From positions 6,386,001-6,450,000 of the forward strand of contig NZ_CP080647.1 in NCBI RefSeq assembly GCF_019599145.1: DNA of 64,000 bases. Direction: 5' to 3'. Positions within the stretch are counted from its first letter, which is position 1. Each line of letters begins with the position of its first letter. Origin of the DNA: Streptomyces akebiae. GTDB lineage: Bacteria; Actinomycetota; Actinomycetes; Streptomycetales; Streptomycetaceae. The notes under the pieces were generated by a model, which saw nothing but the letters and a program-made list of their open reading frames with translations, had not been told where the DNA came from and searched no databases. Made by a program: the position numbers and the translations under genes. Of the stretch, positions 25,142-33,904 are shown in pieces.

Positions 25142-27135
25142 TCCTTACGTCCCCCAAGTCCGCCCAGGGCGATCTGCATGGTCTGGTCGCTACCCCCGCC
25201 GCCCGACCCGGACGCCGCCCAACTCGGCTTGTGCCGGGGAGCGTGGGGCGTGTGTGGGGCGTGCGGTGCGGGGTGTGGCGCGAACGGTGCGGGAGCCGCC
25301 TCGGGCGGCGCCACCATGGACCCCTGCAGTTCGGCCGCGGCGGCGGCCTTCTTCCTGTCCTGCCGCAGCATGTAGCGCCAGGCGAAGATGGGGAGGGCGG
25401 TGATCATCATGGCGAACGTGGCCCAGATGATCATCGCGGGGTGCGCGTTGCCGAAGACGAACCCGGCGGCGATGGAGGCACCGAAGATCCCGATGAAGTA
25501 CCAGTGGTACCGGAAGGTGCCGAACCACCTGTCGGGGCTCGCCGAGTCCCCCTTGGGCGTGACCACGAACTTGCTCTTGCGGCGCAGCGCCGAGTCGATC
25601 AGAGCCTTCGCGTAGAGCGGCGCCGACAGCGCGGACATCACCATGCCGGCCACGCCGCCGGAGCCCTCCGGCTCGTGCGGGGAGACGTTGTGCCGGCGGT
25701 TCCAGACGTACAGGCCTATCTGGAGTGCCGAGGCATTGCCGTAGAGCATCAGCCACACCACCGGGTCGATGTTCACACCCGACGCGCCGAGACCCAGGAA
25801 CAGGGCACAACTCAGCGCCGCCAGGATCCAGTTGAGCGCCGACATCGGGTAGAAGATGATCATCATCGTGTAGTTGAAGAGCTTGGTCGGCGGCAGCGAG
25901 TACCAGCCCTTCCAGTACTGCTTGAGGATCGTCTCGTACGTACCGCGCGACCATCGCATCTGCTGGGTGAAGAAGTCCGTCCAGGCGCTGGGCCCCTCAC
26001 CCACCGCGAGGACGTCCGGGGTGTACACCGAGCGCCACTTGCGGCCCGTCACCGGGTTCTTGTGGCGGTGGATCTCGAAACCGGTGGCCATGTCCTCGGT
26101 GATCGAGTCGTACAGCCCGCCGATCTGCTTGAGCGCCTTGATCCGTACGGCGTTGGAGGTGCCGACGAACATGGGGGCGCCGTACTTGTTGCCGGCGCGC
26201 TGGATCAGCGCGTGGAACAGGAACTGCTGGGACTCGGCGGCCTTGGTGACGAAGTTGTCGTAGTTGCCGTACACCTGCGGGCCGATGACGAAGCCGATGT
26301 TCGGGTCCCGGAAGAAACCGAGCATCCGCTCCAGGTAGTTGGGCAGCGGGATGTGGTCGGTGTCGACCGAGGCGAAGAAGTCGTAGTCGTCGCCGTGCGC
26401 GTCGAGCCAGGCGTTGTAGTTGCCGTGCTTGGTCTTGGCGCGGTGTGGGCCCGTGGGCTGGTTCCACTTCGCGATGCCCTTGCGGGAGAAGTGGTGCACA
26501 CCCAGGCGCGCGCAGACCGCCTTCACGTCCGCGTCGTCGCCCTCGTCGAGCAACCACACATGCAGAAGCCCGCGGTGGCGGAGCTTCACGGCGGCCTCCA
26601 GGGTCTTCGTCACCATCTCCAGCGGTTCCTTGCCGGGAACGAAGGAGGTGAGGAAGGCGACTCTGGTGCCGGTCTCGGGCACCACCGGGATCGGGTCGCG
26701 GGCGACCAGGGTGGCGTGCGCGTTCGACAGCACGTTCATGCAGCGGAAGAACTCGATCAGGCCGATCGAGACCAGCATGACCATGTCGAGGGCGGGCAGG
26801 AACTCGTACTCGACGTAGTCGCGCTTGGTCCAGTGCTCCTGCTGCAGCAGCCAGGCCAGCAGGACCAGGGAGAGCAGCGGCGCGGCGGCCAGCATCAGGG
26901 CGACCCTGAGGCGGTGCGGCTCCTGGGAGATCAGCGACCGGTACTGCACCGTGTACGGCTTGGTCGGGTCGGGCTGGGTGAGCGGGCCGGCGAGGCGGCT
27001 GTAGTGCTCGTAGTCGTATCTCGGAAGTGTCTTCCTGAGTTTGCGAAAGGCTCCGGTGCGGTGCGACGGCACCTTGAGCCGGGTCGTTTCGGATGGGTCG
27101 TGGTTATGCCGGGCGCCCGTCGGCGTCGACGTCAT
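25138..27135 (-). CDS. cslA: Cellulose synthase-like glycosyltransferase CslA
   Basis: A 665-residue polytopic membrane GT2 enzyme that makes a beta-glycan at the hyphal tip. Two helices (~78-97 and 115-135) precede the catalytic domain. The domain has D in LLDEGDD (~197), the D258-T-D260 motif, T346-E-D348 and Q391-x-x-R-W395. Further helices follow from ~405. The C-terminus is a Pro/Ala/His-rich tail (HPAPHAPHTPHAP). It is the first gene of an operon with glxA, with a palindrome in its leader. CslA interacts with DivIVA in S. coelicolor. The polymer produced here is not known from sequence. Confidence 0.96.
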   Translation of the reverse strand: MTSTPTGARHNHDPSETTRLKVPSHRTGAFRKLRKTLPRYDYEHYSRLAGPLTQPDPTKPYTVQYRSLISQEPHRLRVALMLAAAPLLSLVLLAWLLQQEHWTKRDYVEYEFLPALDMVMLVSIGLIEFFRCMNVLSNAHATLVARDPIPVVPETGTRVAFLTSFVPGKEPLEMVTKTLEAAVKLRHRGLLHVWLLDEGDDADVKAVCARLGVHHFSRKGIAKWNQPTGPHRAKTKHGNYNAWLDAHGDDYDFFASVDTDHIPLPNYLERMLGFFRDPNIGFVIGPQVYGNYDNFVTKAAESQQFLFHALIQRAGNKYGAPMFVGTSNAVRIKALKQIGGLYDSITEDMATGFEIHRHKNPVTGRKWRSVYTPDVLAVGEGPSAWTDFFTQQMRWSRGTYETILKQYWKGWYSLPPTKLFNYTMMIIFYPMSALNWILAALSCALFLGLGASGVNIDPVVWLMLYGNASALQIGLYVWNRRHNVSPHEPEGSGGVAGMVMSALSAPLYAKALIDSALRRKSKFVVTPKGDSASPDRWFGTFRYHWYFIGIFGASIAAGFVFGNAHPAMIIWATFAMMITALPIFAWRYMLRQDRKKAAAAAELQGSMVAPPEAAPAPFAPHPAPHAPHTPHAPRHKPSWAASGSGGGGSDQTMQIALGGLGGRKE

Positions 27136-27149
27136 GAGTCATCCCCCCG

Positions 27150-27168
27150 CACACACTTCGAGTGTGTG
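27150..27168. promoter_or_regulatory. Palindrome in the cslA leader
   Basis: CACACACT-TCG-AGTGTGTG is a perfect 8-base inverted repeat 15 bases upstream of the cslA ATG. It could be an operator or an mRNA hairpin affecting ribosome access. The rest of the 27169-27580 interval has no gene, though ACACCATG (27247) and CATGGTGT (27323) are complementary. Confidence 0.55.
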
Positions 27169-27581
27169 TTCGTCGGTCTTTCGTCCGAATCGGTCCCCCT
27201 CGACCGTTACGGACGCATCAGTGGGTCATCGTCACCATGTGATCTACACCATGGAGACACGGGACGACGACCATCCGGTTGCATTGATGCCCCCTTGGCA
27301 TCTTTGTTCCATGGATACGTGCATGGTGTGCTTAGGTGAGGGCCCACGATCCCCATCCCCAGGGCGTAAACCGCCCAAGGCCCCCCAACTGCCGCGTATC
27401 CGCAGTCTCTTACGGCCCAGGGTTCTATGGTGTTCATCTTGATCGCAAGATGCGAAACGCGGCGTTTACCGGTCATACGCGGTCAATGGGGCATGGGTGG
27501 AGGATCTGTGGGAAGCGAGAGGGGGAGTGCGCGAGGAATGCGGGGGAGTCGAGAGGGGCGCGTGGGGTGTTGCGCACATGC

Positions 27582-27620
27582 GGAGAGGCCCCTCGCGATT
27601 CACTCGCGAAGGGCCTCTCC
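27582..27620 (-). terminator. Hairpin terminator of tRNA-Lys copy 1
   Basis: A 17-base stem with one mismatch and a 5-base loop; arms begin GGAGAGGCCC and end GGGCCTCTCC. It starts seven bases past the tRNA 3' end on the minus strand. Confidence 0.85.
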
Positions 27621-27626
27621 GGATGG

Positions 27627-27700
27627 TGCGCCGCCAGGGACTCGAACCCCGGACCCGCTGATTAAGAGTCAGCTGCTCTAACCAACTGAGCTAGCGGCGC
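27627..27700 (-). tRNA. tRNA-Lys(CTT), copy 1
   Basis: A 74-base cloverleaf folds: 7-bp acceptor GCGCCGC/GCGGCGC, D arm, anticodon stem GCTGA/TCAGC with loop CTCTTAA (anticodon CTT), T arm with GGTTCGAGT, discriminator A. No CCA is encoded. The gene is identical to copies at 38849 and 54700. Confidence 0.97.
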
Positions 27701-27763
27701 GCGAGAAGAACTTTACCGGAGCGGCGGGGGTGCTCCCGACCACGGAGCACCCCCGCCGAGCCG

Positions 27764-28207
27764 CTACTTGTACCAGTACTGACTGATCGTGCGGCCGTTG
27801 ACCTGGAACGTGTTGTCCGCCCGCTGCATGCTCAGGCAGACGTCGTCGCCGTACTTGGCGTTGAACAGGTCCTGGGAGTACCACTCACAGGTCACGTTCT
27901 GCAGCCGCTGCCTGGCGCCCCACGTCACACCGAGCCGGGTGAGCTCGCTCGGCGGGTTCCCGACCTTGTCGGTCCGGTCCATGGCGCGCTGGCAGGCTAT
28001 GCCGTCGCTCTTGGGTACCTCGATCACCCTGGACCAGAGCACTTCCTGCTGGCCGTTGTTGTAGTAGCCCTTCCAGTAGTTCCCGCAGATACGGGAACCC
28101 GACTGGGCCTCGGCGGTGCCGGGGACGGCGATCGCGAACAGTGCCCCGGCCGCCACGGCGGCGGCCGCCAGCTTCGCCGTGCGTCGCTTCACGCGTGTGA
28201 TCCTCAT
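27764..28207 (-). CDS. Secreted small protein, family A, copy 1
   Basis: A 147-residue exported protein of unknown family. A signal peptide (residues 1-35, basic start then AAAAVAAGALFAIAVPG, cleavage after AEA) is followed by a ~112-residue mature domain with four Cys (41, 72, 107, 124). The shared signatures are QSGSRICGNYW, VIEVPK and DLFNAKYGDDVCLSM. It is related to family A copy 2 at 29604 (the same four Cys, roughly 35-40% similar in the mature part). It is the last gene of the four-gene operon, 48 bases after family B copy 1. It could be an inhibitor, toxin or wall-associated protein; nothing in the sequence decides. Confidence 0.8.
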   Translation of the reverse strand: MRITRVKRRTAKLAAAAVAAGALFAIAVPGTAEAQSGSRICGNYWKGYYNNGQQEVLWSRVIEVPKSDGIACQRAMDRTDKVGNPPSELTRLGVTWGARQRLQNVTCEWYSQDLFNAKYGDDVCLSMQRADNTFQVNGRTISQYWYK

Positions 28208-28255
28208 GGTGCCTCCTTGTCTCGATGCGGGTGCCTTGATGGGTGAACTGCCGGA

Positions 28256-28891
28256 TCACATACGGCCGTTGACGGCGTAGCCGACCTTTTCCTTCTCGAA
28301 CACGTTGCGGGTCCAGTTGCCGAAGCGGACGTTTCCGTTCCATTCGTAGGTGGTGCCGCCTTGGCAGCCCCGGTTCGTCCGGACCCAGCCGCCGGAGAAG
28401 TCGCCCTGGGTCCAGCGGCGGACCGCGACCTGAATGGGCTGCGCCACGTCACCGCCGTTGAGATGCACGGTCCAGGTGAAGTTGGTGCTGATCTCCGTGG
28501 TCCTCTGATAACCGCCGACCAGCGGAATCACGACGTTGTACCACTTCTTGGAGGGCGAGCTGGCGTTACCGAGATCGGTTCCGCCGCCGACCGCCCAACT
28601 GGTGTTCGTGGTCTTCGACTTCGACCACGCGTAGTCGCAGGTCCGGTTCCGGGGGCACTGGAACTCGGTGCCGCGCCATACCCAGTCGTCCCAGGTGTTG
28701 CCGGCCCGCTGCCGGGTGACGGAGCGGGTGACGTTGCCGCCGCCGGTGCCGGGGACGATCTGCGCGCCGTCGGAGTAGCTCTGGCTGAAGCACTGGGTGG
28801 CCGCGCTGGCGGTGCCCTCGGTCGTGGCGACCGTGGCGACGGCGAGAGCCCCGCACATCAGCATGCGATGCCACATCACTTTACCGGGCAT
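28256..28891 (-). CDS. Secreted beta-rich protein, family B, copy 1
   Basis: A 211-residue exported protein of unknown family. A signal peptide (1-31, ending ASAA) is followed by a mature domain with Cys at 34, 79, 85 and 176, likely two disulfides. The sequence alternates short polar and aromatic strands (TWDDWVWRG, FTWTVHLNGGDV, QPIQVAVRRWTQGDF), suggesting an all-beta fold, and ends VGYAVNGRM. AGGAAAGGA precedes the ATG. The mature part is about 85% identical to copy 2 just upstream, and its last 60 residues are almost unchanged, showing a recent tandem duplication or gene conversion. Function unknown. Confidence 0.82.
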   Translation of the reverse strand: MPGKVMWHRMLMCGALAVATVATTEGTASAATQCFSQSYSDGAQIVPGTGGGNVTRSVTRQRAGNTWDDWVWRGTEFQCPRNRTCDYAWSKSKTTNTSWAVGGGTDLGNASSPSKKWYNVVIPLVGGYQRTTEISTNFTWTVHLNGGDVAQPIQVAVRRWTQGDFSGGWVRTNRGCQGGTTYEWNGNVRFGNWTRNVFEKEKVGYAVNGRM

Positions 28892-28965
28892 AATCGTGTC
28901 CTTTCCTGGAGGATGATTTACCGCGTGAATGCGAACTGGGGGAGATGGAATCGGTCGCAGGCGGG

Positions 28966-29601
28966 TCACATACGGCCGTTGACGGCGTAGCCGACCTTTT
29001 CTTTCTCGAACACGTTCCGGGTCCAGTTGCCGAACCTGAGATTCCCGTTCCATTCGTAGACGGTGCCGCCTTGGCAGCCCCGGTTCGTCCGGACCCAGCC
29101 GCCGGAGAAATCGCCCTGGGTCCAACGGCGGACCGCGACCTGAATGGGCTGGGCCACGTCACCGCCATTGAGATGGACGGTCCACGAGAAAGTGGTGTTG
29201 ATCTGGGTGGTCTTCTGATAGCCCACGATCAGCGGGATCAGGAAGTTGTACCACTTTCCGGAAGGTGAACTGGTGTTACCCAGATTGGTGCCGCCACCGA
29301 TCGCCCAGCCCGTGGTGGTCGTCTTTGACCTGTCCCACGAGTATTCGCAGGTTCGACCCCGGGGGCACTGGAATTCCGTGCCGCGCCACACCCAGTCGTC
29401 CCAGGTGTTGGCCGCCCGCTGCCGGGTGATGGAGCGGGTGACGTTGCCGCCGCCCGTGCCGGGGACGATCTGGGCGCCGTCGGAATGACTCTGGCTGAAG
29501 CACTGGGTGGCCGCACTGGCCGTACCTTCGGTCGTCGCCACCGTCGCGAGGGCGAGCGCCCCGCACATCAGAACGCGCTGCCACATGGCGCTACGACGCA
29601 T
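28966..29601 (-). CDS. Secreted beta-rich protein, family B, copy 2
   Basis: A 211-residue paralogue of the preceding protein, with Cys at the same four positions (34, 79, 85, 176) and the same signal-peptide layout. Substitutions cluster at residues 80-140, the probable exposed or ligand-facing part, while the C-terminal third is nearly fixed. The ATG at 29601 starts two bases after the stop of family A copy 2 (29604-29606), so translation of A2 and B2 is coupled. That tight pairing suggests A and B act together in a fixed ratio. Activity unknown. Confidence 0.82.
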   Translation of the reverse strand: MRRSAMWQRVLMCGALALATVATTEGTASAATQCFSQSHSDGAQIVPGTGGGNVTRSITRQRAANTWDDWVWRGTEFQCPRGRTCEYSWDRSKTTTTGWAIGGGTNLGNTSSPSGKWYNFLIPLIVGYQKTTQINTTFSWTVHLNGGDVAQPIQVAVRRWTQGDFSGGWVRTNRGCQGGTVYEWNGNLRFGNWTRNVFEKEKVGYAVNGRM

Positions 29602-29603
29602 GG

Positions 29604-30041
29604 TCAGTAGACCTGCGACCACTCGACGGGGGTGCGGTTCGCGACCTGGCCGATCAGGTCGACCCGGTTCATGTTCAGGCACGGGTCGTTGCCGTACTTG
29701 TCGTTGAACAGATCGCCGGCGTCCTCGCAGGTCCAGGACCGGATGGGCTGGCGGGGGTTCCAGGTCACCTTGCCGTAGCCCGGGAGCTCCCGGCCGTTGA
29801 TGCTGTTCGTCTTGTCGATGACGCGCAGGCAGATGCCGAAGTCGACCTTGGGCACCTCCAGGACCTTCGCCATGATCCCGACGGTCTTTCCGTTGGCACG
29901 GGCCTCCCAGTAGTTCCCGCAGATACGGGAGCCCGACTGGGCCTCGGCCGTGCCGGGCAGCGTGACGGTGGTGGCCGCCGCCGCTGTGATCACAAGAGCG
30001 GCCAGGACCGCCTTGCGCTTGAACGGGAGTGCAATCGCCAT
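29604..30041 (-). CDS. Secreted small protein, family A, copy 2
   Basis: A 145-residue exported protein. A signal peptide (1-34, ending AEA) is followed by a mature part opening QSGSRICGNYW exactly as copy 1. Cys at 41, 71, 105 and 121 match copy 1. The middle differs (EARANGKTVGIMAKVLEVPK), as does the C-terminus (TPVEWSQVY). AAGGAGAGATCA lies before the ATG. It is the first gene of the A2-B2-B1-A1 operon; a promoter must lie in 30042-30200. The divergence between A copies is far greater than between B copies, so the B duplication is the later event. Confidence 0.8.
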   Translation of the reverse strand: MAIALPFKRKAVLAALVITAAAATTVTLPGTAEAQSGSRICGNYWEARANGKTVGIMAKVLEVPKVDFGICLRVIDKTNSINGRELPGYGKVTWNPRQPIRSWTCEDAGDLFNDKYGNDPCLNMNRVDLIGQVANRTPVEWSQVY

Positions 30042-30971
30042 TGATCTCTCCTTGGTGTCCCCGAAAACAGCCCTCCGGGGAGGGCGGTATTCGAGGTGGG
30101 GGGTGGTCGGCAATCAATATGGAGCCGCCCCGAGGCGAAGTCAAGACTTCAAGAACTTTTCTCGGGAGGCTTTTCCGGGTGCCGAGGTCATTCCTTTTTC
30201 GGGCAGGCGTGAGCGCCCCTTTCGCGCCTGCGGAAAAGCGGCATGAGGCGAGGAAAGGGGTCACGAAAGAGGAAGCTGGGCGTGCGAAGGAAGCGGGAGT
30301 GGATGGGGGGTGATGAACGGCTCCCAAAGAAGGTGGGGGGTCTTTGGAGATGGTTCCGTGAACGTGCAGAAGGCAACGACGGAAGAAGCGCGACATCGAA
30401 GGCGGGTGGCACTTTTGGAGTGCCTGCCCGAAACCCCCGTGCCCCGCTTTTTCGTGTGAAGAAGTCATGCAGGACTGGTCAAGACCTGTGGGGAGACTTC
30501 TTCGTGGTCAAGCGGCTCTGGTTCAGCGCTGATCATGCAGCCGGTGGGACCGGCCGTCAAGATCGTGCGTGAACGGATTCTATGAACGAAACTCTACCGG
30601 CGGGTCACTTACCGACATTAGTAAACCGCTCGGTAACTGCACTCCACAGAAAGGAAGTTGACCGTTCCTTGATGAACCGTCACGAGGGGGGAACAGGTGT
30701 TCGCGACGTGCCGCGGTCGTCGGCCGAACGGTCGGCGGCGGGGCCCGCGATCGACGCCGACGGAGGTGAGCCCGAACCCCGCCGGGCCGGCGTCGGCGAG
30801 GGGAGGCTCTCCGGGCGGGGCGGGGCGGGGCGGGGCGGGCAGTGCCTGGCCAGGCCGGGCCGGGCCGGGTACATCATTTGGACCGTCAGCATGCGACACC
30901 GGATGACAGTTGAGAAACTGACGGGCGTGCAGAAGCGTGGAATTCTTCGGTCGGTTCGCGAGGGGAATCGT
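30042..30971. other. Long divergent intergenic region with G-rich tract
   Basis: About 930 bases between the A-B operon and the NlpC/P60 gene. The part 30050-30560 has lower GC and no gene-like frame. At 30813-30839 GGGC(GGGGC)n gives six G-runs separated by single C, a candidate G-quadruplex. It is followed by repeated GGCCGGGCC. An upstream in-frame extension to 30582 exists but its protein is low-complexity. No riboswitch was recognised. Confidence 0.55.
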
Positions 30972-32567
30972 ATGGAGACTCCGGTATTCGAGGAGATCGA
31001 TCCGGGGGCCGATTGCGATTGCCCCGGCTGTGTCCACTGGCGGCGGGTCATGCCGTACTCGACCCAGTACGCCCATCTGAGTCACCCGGCGGCCAGGACC
31101 GCCAGGAACGCCCTCGTGGTGGCCACCGCCGCCGGTGCCGCACTCGGCGCGGCGCATGCGGTACCCGCGGTCGCGGCGGCCCACGGCCCGTCCGGTCCCG
31201 GTGCCGTTCCCGCAGGTGAGGAGCCGAAAACCCCGCAGGGGAAGAAGGCTCCGCTGCACGGCCCGGGCGGCCGTCCGGCGGGCGGGGAGAAGCCGCCGAA
31301 GGGGGTGACGACGCCGCCCACCACCCGCGCCGAGATCATCGAGCGGGCCGAGAAATGGATTGCCGACGAGGTGCCGTACAGCATGCGCGAGTACTGGTCC
31401 GACGGTTATCGCCAGGACTGCTCGGGGTTTGTGTCGATGGCCTGGAACCTCCCCGGAAACGAATGGACGGGAAGTCTCGACACGTTCGCACAGCGGATTT
31501 CCAAGGACCGGCTGGAACCCGGAGACATGCTGCTCTTCCACAATCCGAAGGACCCCCACCGGGGCTCGCACGTCGTCCTCTTCGGCGGCTGGACGGACCA
31601 CACGGAGACCCACTACATCGCCTACGAGTCGGCCCGCCCGTACGCCCGCAGGCAGGCCACCCCCTACGGGTACTGGAACAACGCGACCCGCTACGTGCCG
31701 TACCGCTACAAGGGGCTGATCCCGGACGGCGCGGGCTCTTCCGGCGACGGGACGGACGCCGCGAACGGCTCCGACGACCCCGACGGCTCCACCGGCGGCT
31801 TCGAGGGCGTCGGCGCACCCGCCGCCCCGGTAGACACCGTCGGCGCGAAGGGGTCCGCCGGGCCGTCCGGTGGTGACCGTTTCCCCGGCGCCGCGGCCTT
31901 CGGCCCCGGGGCGCGGAACAAGCACGTCGCCCGGCTGGGGCAGATGCTGGTGGCGCGCGGCGGGGCCCGCTTCTACACCGGCGGTCCGGGGCCGATCTGG
32001 TCGGACGCCGACCGCAGGGCCACCCGGGCGTTCCAGTGGGCGCAGGGCTGGTCCGGCCGTCACGCCGACGGGATTCCGGGCCCGTTGACCTGGTCGTACC
32101 TGGTCACCGGGAGGGGCAGGGACATCCCGCCGGCGCCGGGCGGGAGCCCCGGCCCCCAGGGCACGTCGGCGGTCCCGCCGAGGCCCCCCGTCGTGCACCG
32201 GCCGACGGGGAGGCCGGGAGGCCCGGGCCCGTCCGCCTCGACCGGCTCGCCCGTCAGGCCCGGCACCCCGGAGGCCCCGGAGGCCCCGAAGTCCCCGGCA
32301 GCCCCCGTGACACCCGCCTCGCACGGTGTCCTCGGCTACCCGGGGCGCGCCATGTTCCGGCCGGGCGCGGACAACGTGTTCGTCACCCGTCTGGGGAGGC
32401 GGCTGGTCGAGAAGGGGTTCGGCAAGTACTACACCTCGGGTCCGGGACCGCGCTGGGGTGAGTCGGACCGGCGGAACGTGGAGGCGTTCCAGCGGGCCCA
32501 GGGGTGGCGCGGCGGCGCGGCGGACGGCTACCCGGGCCCGGAGACCTGGCGCCGCCTGTTCTCCTGA
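30972..32567 (+). CDS. NlpC/P60-like protein with two peptidoglycan-binding domains
   Basis: A 531-residue wall-associated protein. The start at 30972 (METPVFEEIDPG) has AGGGG six bases upstream. A cysteine cluster DCDCPGC (~residues 14-20) precedes a hydrophobic segment (~44-65, NALVVATAAGAALGAAHAV) that may be a signal or anchor. Residues ~115-265 form a C40-type domain with the DCSGFVSMAW catalytic Cys and GSHVVLFGGW His. Two PG-binding domains follow (~320-380 and ~465-531, each with ARLG/TRLG...GPG). Pro-rich linkers join them. It probably trims or binds peptidoglycan near the CslA glycan machinery. Confidence 0.85.
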   Translation: METPVFEEIDPGADCDCPGCVHWRRVMPYSTQYAHLSHPAARTARNALVVATAAGAALGAAHAVPAVAAAHGPSGPGAVPAGEEPKTPQGKKAPLHGPGGRPAGGEKPPKGVTTPPTTRAEIIERAEKWIADEVPYSMREYWSDGYRQDCSGFVSMAWNLPGNEWTGSLDTFAQRISKDRLEPGDMLLFHNPKDPHRGSHVVLFGGWTDHTETHYIAYESARPYARRQATPYGYWNNATRYVPYRYKGLIPDGAGSSGDGTDAANGSDDPDGSTGGFEGVGAPAAPVDTVGAKGSAGPSGGDRFPGAAAFGPGARNKHVARLGQMLVARGGARFYTGGPGPIWSDADRRATRAFQWAQGWSGRHADGIPGPLTWSYLVTGRGRDIPPAPGGSPGPQGTSAVPPRPPVVHRPTGRPGGPGPSASTGSPVRPGTPEAPEAPKSPAAPVTPASHGVLGYPGRAMFRPGADNVFVTRLGRRLVEKGFGKYYTSGPGPRWGESDRRNVEAFQRAQGWRGGAADGYPGPETWRRLFS

Positions 32568-32625
32568 CGCCCTCACCCCTCGCCCCCCCACCCGTCCACC
32601 CCCCCACCCCCCCCACCTCTCCCCC

Positions 32626-32653
32626 TCACCCCTCACCCCTCACCCCTCACCCC
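32626..32653. repeat. Four TCACCCC tandem repeats in a C-rich tract
   Basis: Four exact 7-base units lie inside a ~90-base pyrimidine-rich strand between the peptidase stop and the SPFH gene. It is slippage-prone and may form an unusual structure on the G-rich strand. Confidence 0.9.
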
Positions 32654-32710
32654 TCGCCCCCTCACCGACCCTCACCACGGTTCTTCCTGCGCGGAGGCAT
32701 GGAGGCACGT

Positions 32711-33856
32711 ATGAGTACGACCACCTCACACACCCCGGAGCCCGAGGGGGCCGCGCGGCCCGCCCGGCTCATCCAGAACGAGACGACCACCGAGATCCCC
32801 GTCCATCTGCTGTTCCGGGACGACCCCGCCCCGGTCTCCGTCCCGGTCACCCCCGCCGTCGTGGGCCGGCGGCGCGGCACCGGCGAGCAGCCGAGGGTGC
32901 GGCAGGGGCCCGCCTCCGTGAAGTCGCGCCCCGCGGTCGAGGTCGACCCCGAACTCGTCGAGCGCCCGGCCCGGGTGATGCCCGGGGTGGTGGGTGTGCT
33001 GGGCGGGGCGTGCGGGGTGGCCGGATGCGTGCTCACCTCCTGGTGGGCCGGGGTGTTGCCGGGGCTCGCGGTACGGGCGCTCGGGCTGCCGACCGCGTAC
33101 GCGGGCGCCGGGCTCGGACCGGCGCAGTGGGCCGCGTACGCGGGGGCCGGGGCTCTGACGATGTTCGGGTTCGGCGGGCTGGCGCGGGGACGGACCGGAC
33201 GGGCCTGGGTGCTGGGGCTGTTCGGGCGCTACCGGGGGACGGTCCGCCGCACCGGGCTGCTCTGGGTGAACCCGCTCGTGCTGCGCCGCCGGGTCGACGT
33301 ACGGCTGCGGCACTGGCGGAGCGAGCCGATGGCGGCCGTCGACGCGAACGGGGTGGCGCTGCGGGTCGTCGTCCTCGTGGCGTGGCGGGTCAGGGACACC
33401 GCGCGGGCCCTGCTCGGGATCGAGGACCATGAGCGGTATCTGCGCGAGTGCGTGGAGGCGGCGGTGTCCCGGGTGCTGTCGCGGCTGCCGGCGGACGTGG
33501 CGCCGGGGGCGCTGGTGCGGGACTCGACGCTGCGCAACACGGAGGCGGTGGGCGAGGCGCTGACCCGGCTGGTGGCGGCGGACGCGGCGCCGGTCGGGAT
33601 GGAGGTGTTCTCGGTCCAGCCGATCCGGATCGAGTACGCGCCCGAGGTGGCCGCCGTGATGCAGCGCCGCCGGATCGCCGCGCTCGACGCCCAGCACCGG
33701 GACACCGTGCTCACCTCCGTCGTCGACTCCGTCGAGGACACGGTGACCCGGCTGACCGTGCGCGGCCTGGTCGAACTCGACGACTACGAGCGCAAGGCGC
33801 TGGTGAAGGACCTGACGGTGGCGTTCTATACAGGGCGCCGCGAAGTGTCCCCGTGA
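32711..33856 (+). CDS. SPFH/Band 7 domain membrane protein
   Basis: A 381-residue protein. A ~90-residue disordered cytoplasmic N-terminus precedes hydrophobic segments (~95-115 and 135-155) and an SPFH (prohibitin/stomatin) domain at ~170-330. The domain is recognised by TGLLWVNPLVLRRRVDVRLRHW, DANGVALRVVVLVAWRV and the RNTEAVGEALTRLV helix. GGAGG sits just before the ATG at 32711; an ATG at 32699 is also in frame. SPFH proteins organise membrane microdomains. Placement between a wall peptidase and the LPMO suggests a role in localising envelope synthesis, inferred from context only. Confidence 0.85.
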   Translation: MSTTTSHTPEPEGAARPARLIQNETTTEIPVHLLFRDDPAPVSVPVTPAVVGRRRGTGEQPRVRQGPASVKSRPAVEVDPELVERPARVMPGVVGVLGGACGVAGCVLTSWWAGVLPGLAVRALGLPTAYAGAGLGPAQWAAYAGAGALTMFGFGGLARGRTGRAWVLGLFGRYRGTVRRTGLLWVNPLVLRRRVDVRLRHWRSEPMAAVDANGVALRVVVLVAWRVRDTARALLGIEDHERYLRECVEAAVSRVLSRLPADVAPGALVRDSTLRNTEAVGEALTRLVAADAAPVGMEVFSVQPIRIEYAPEVAAVMQRRRIAALDAQHRDTVLTSVVDSVEDTVTRLTVRGLVELDDYERKALVKDLTVAFYTGRREVSP

Positions 33857-33904
33857 ACCCGGAAATTGGTATGGACATGTTCAACCGGCACCCATAATCT
33901 GGGA

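Noticed and set aside
30582..30971. Extension of the NlpC/P60 protein to a start at 30582
   Set aside because: The extra N-terminus crosses the G-rich tract, is low-complexity, and lacks a signal; AGGGG before 30972 supports the later start.
30042..30971. Cyclic-di-AMP (ydaO-type) riboswitch before the wall hydrolase
   Set aside because: Such leaders often precede Streptomyces wall hydrolases, but I could not find the conserved ydaO core elements here.
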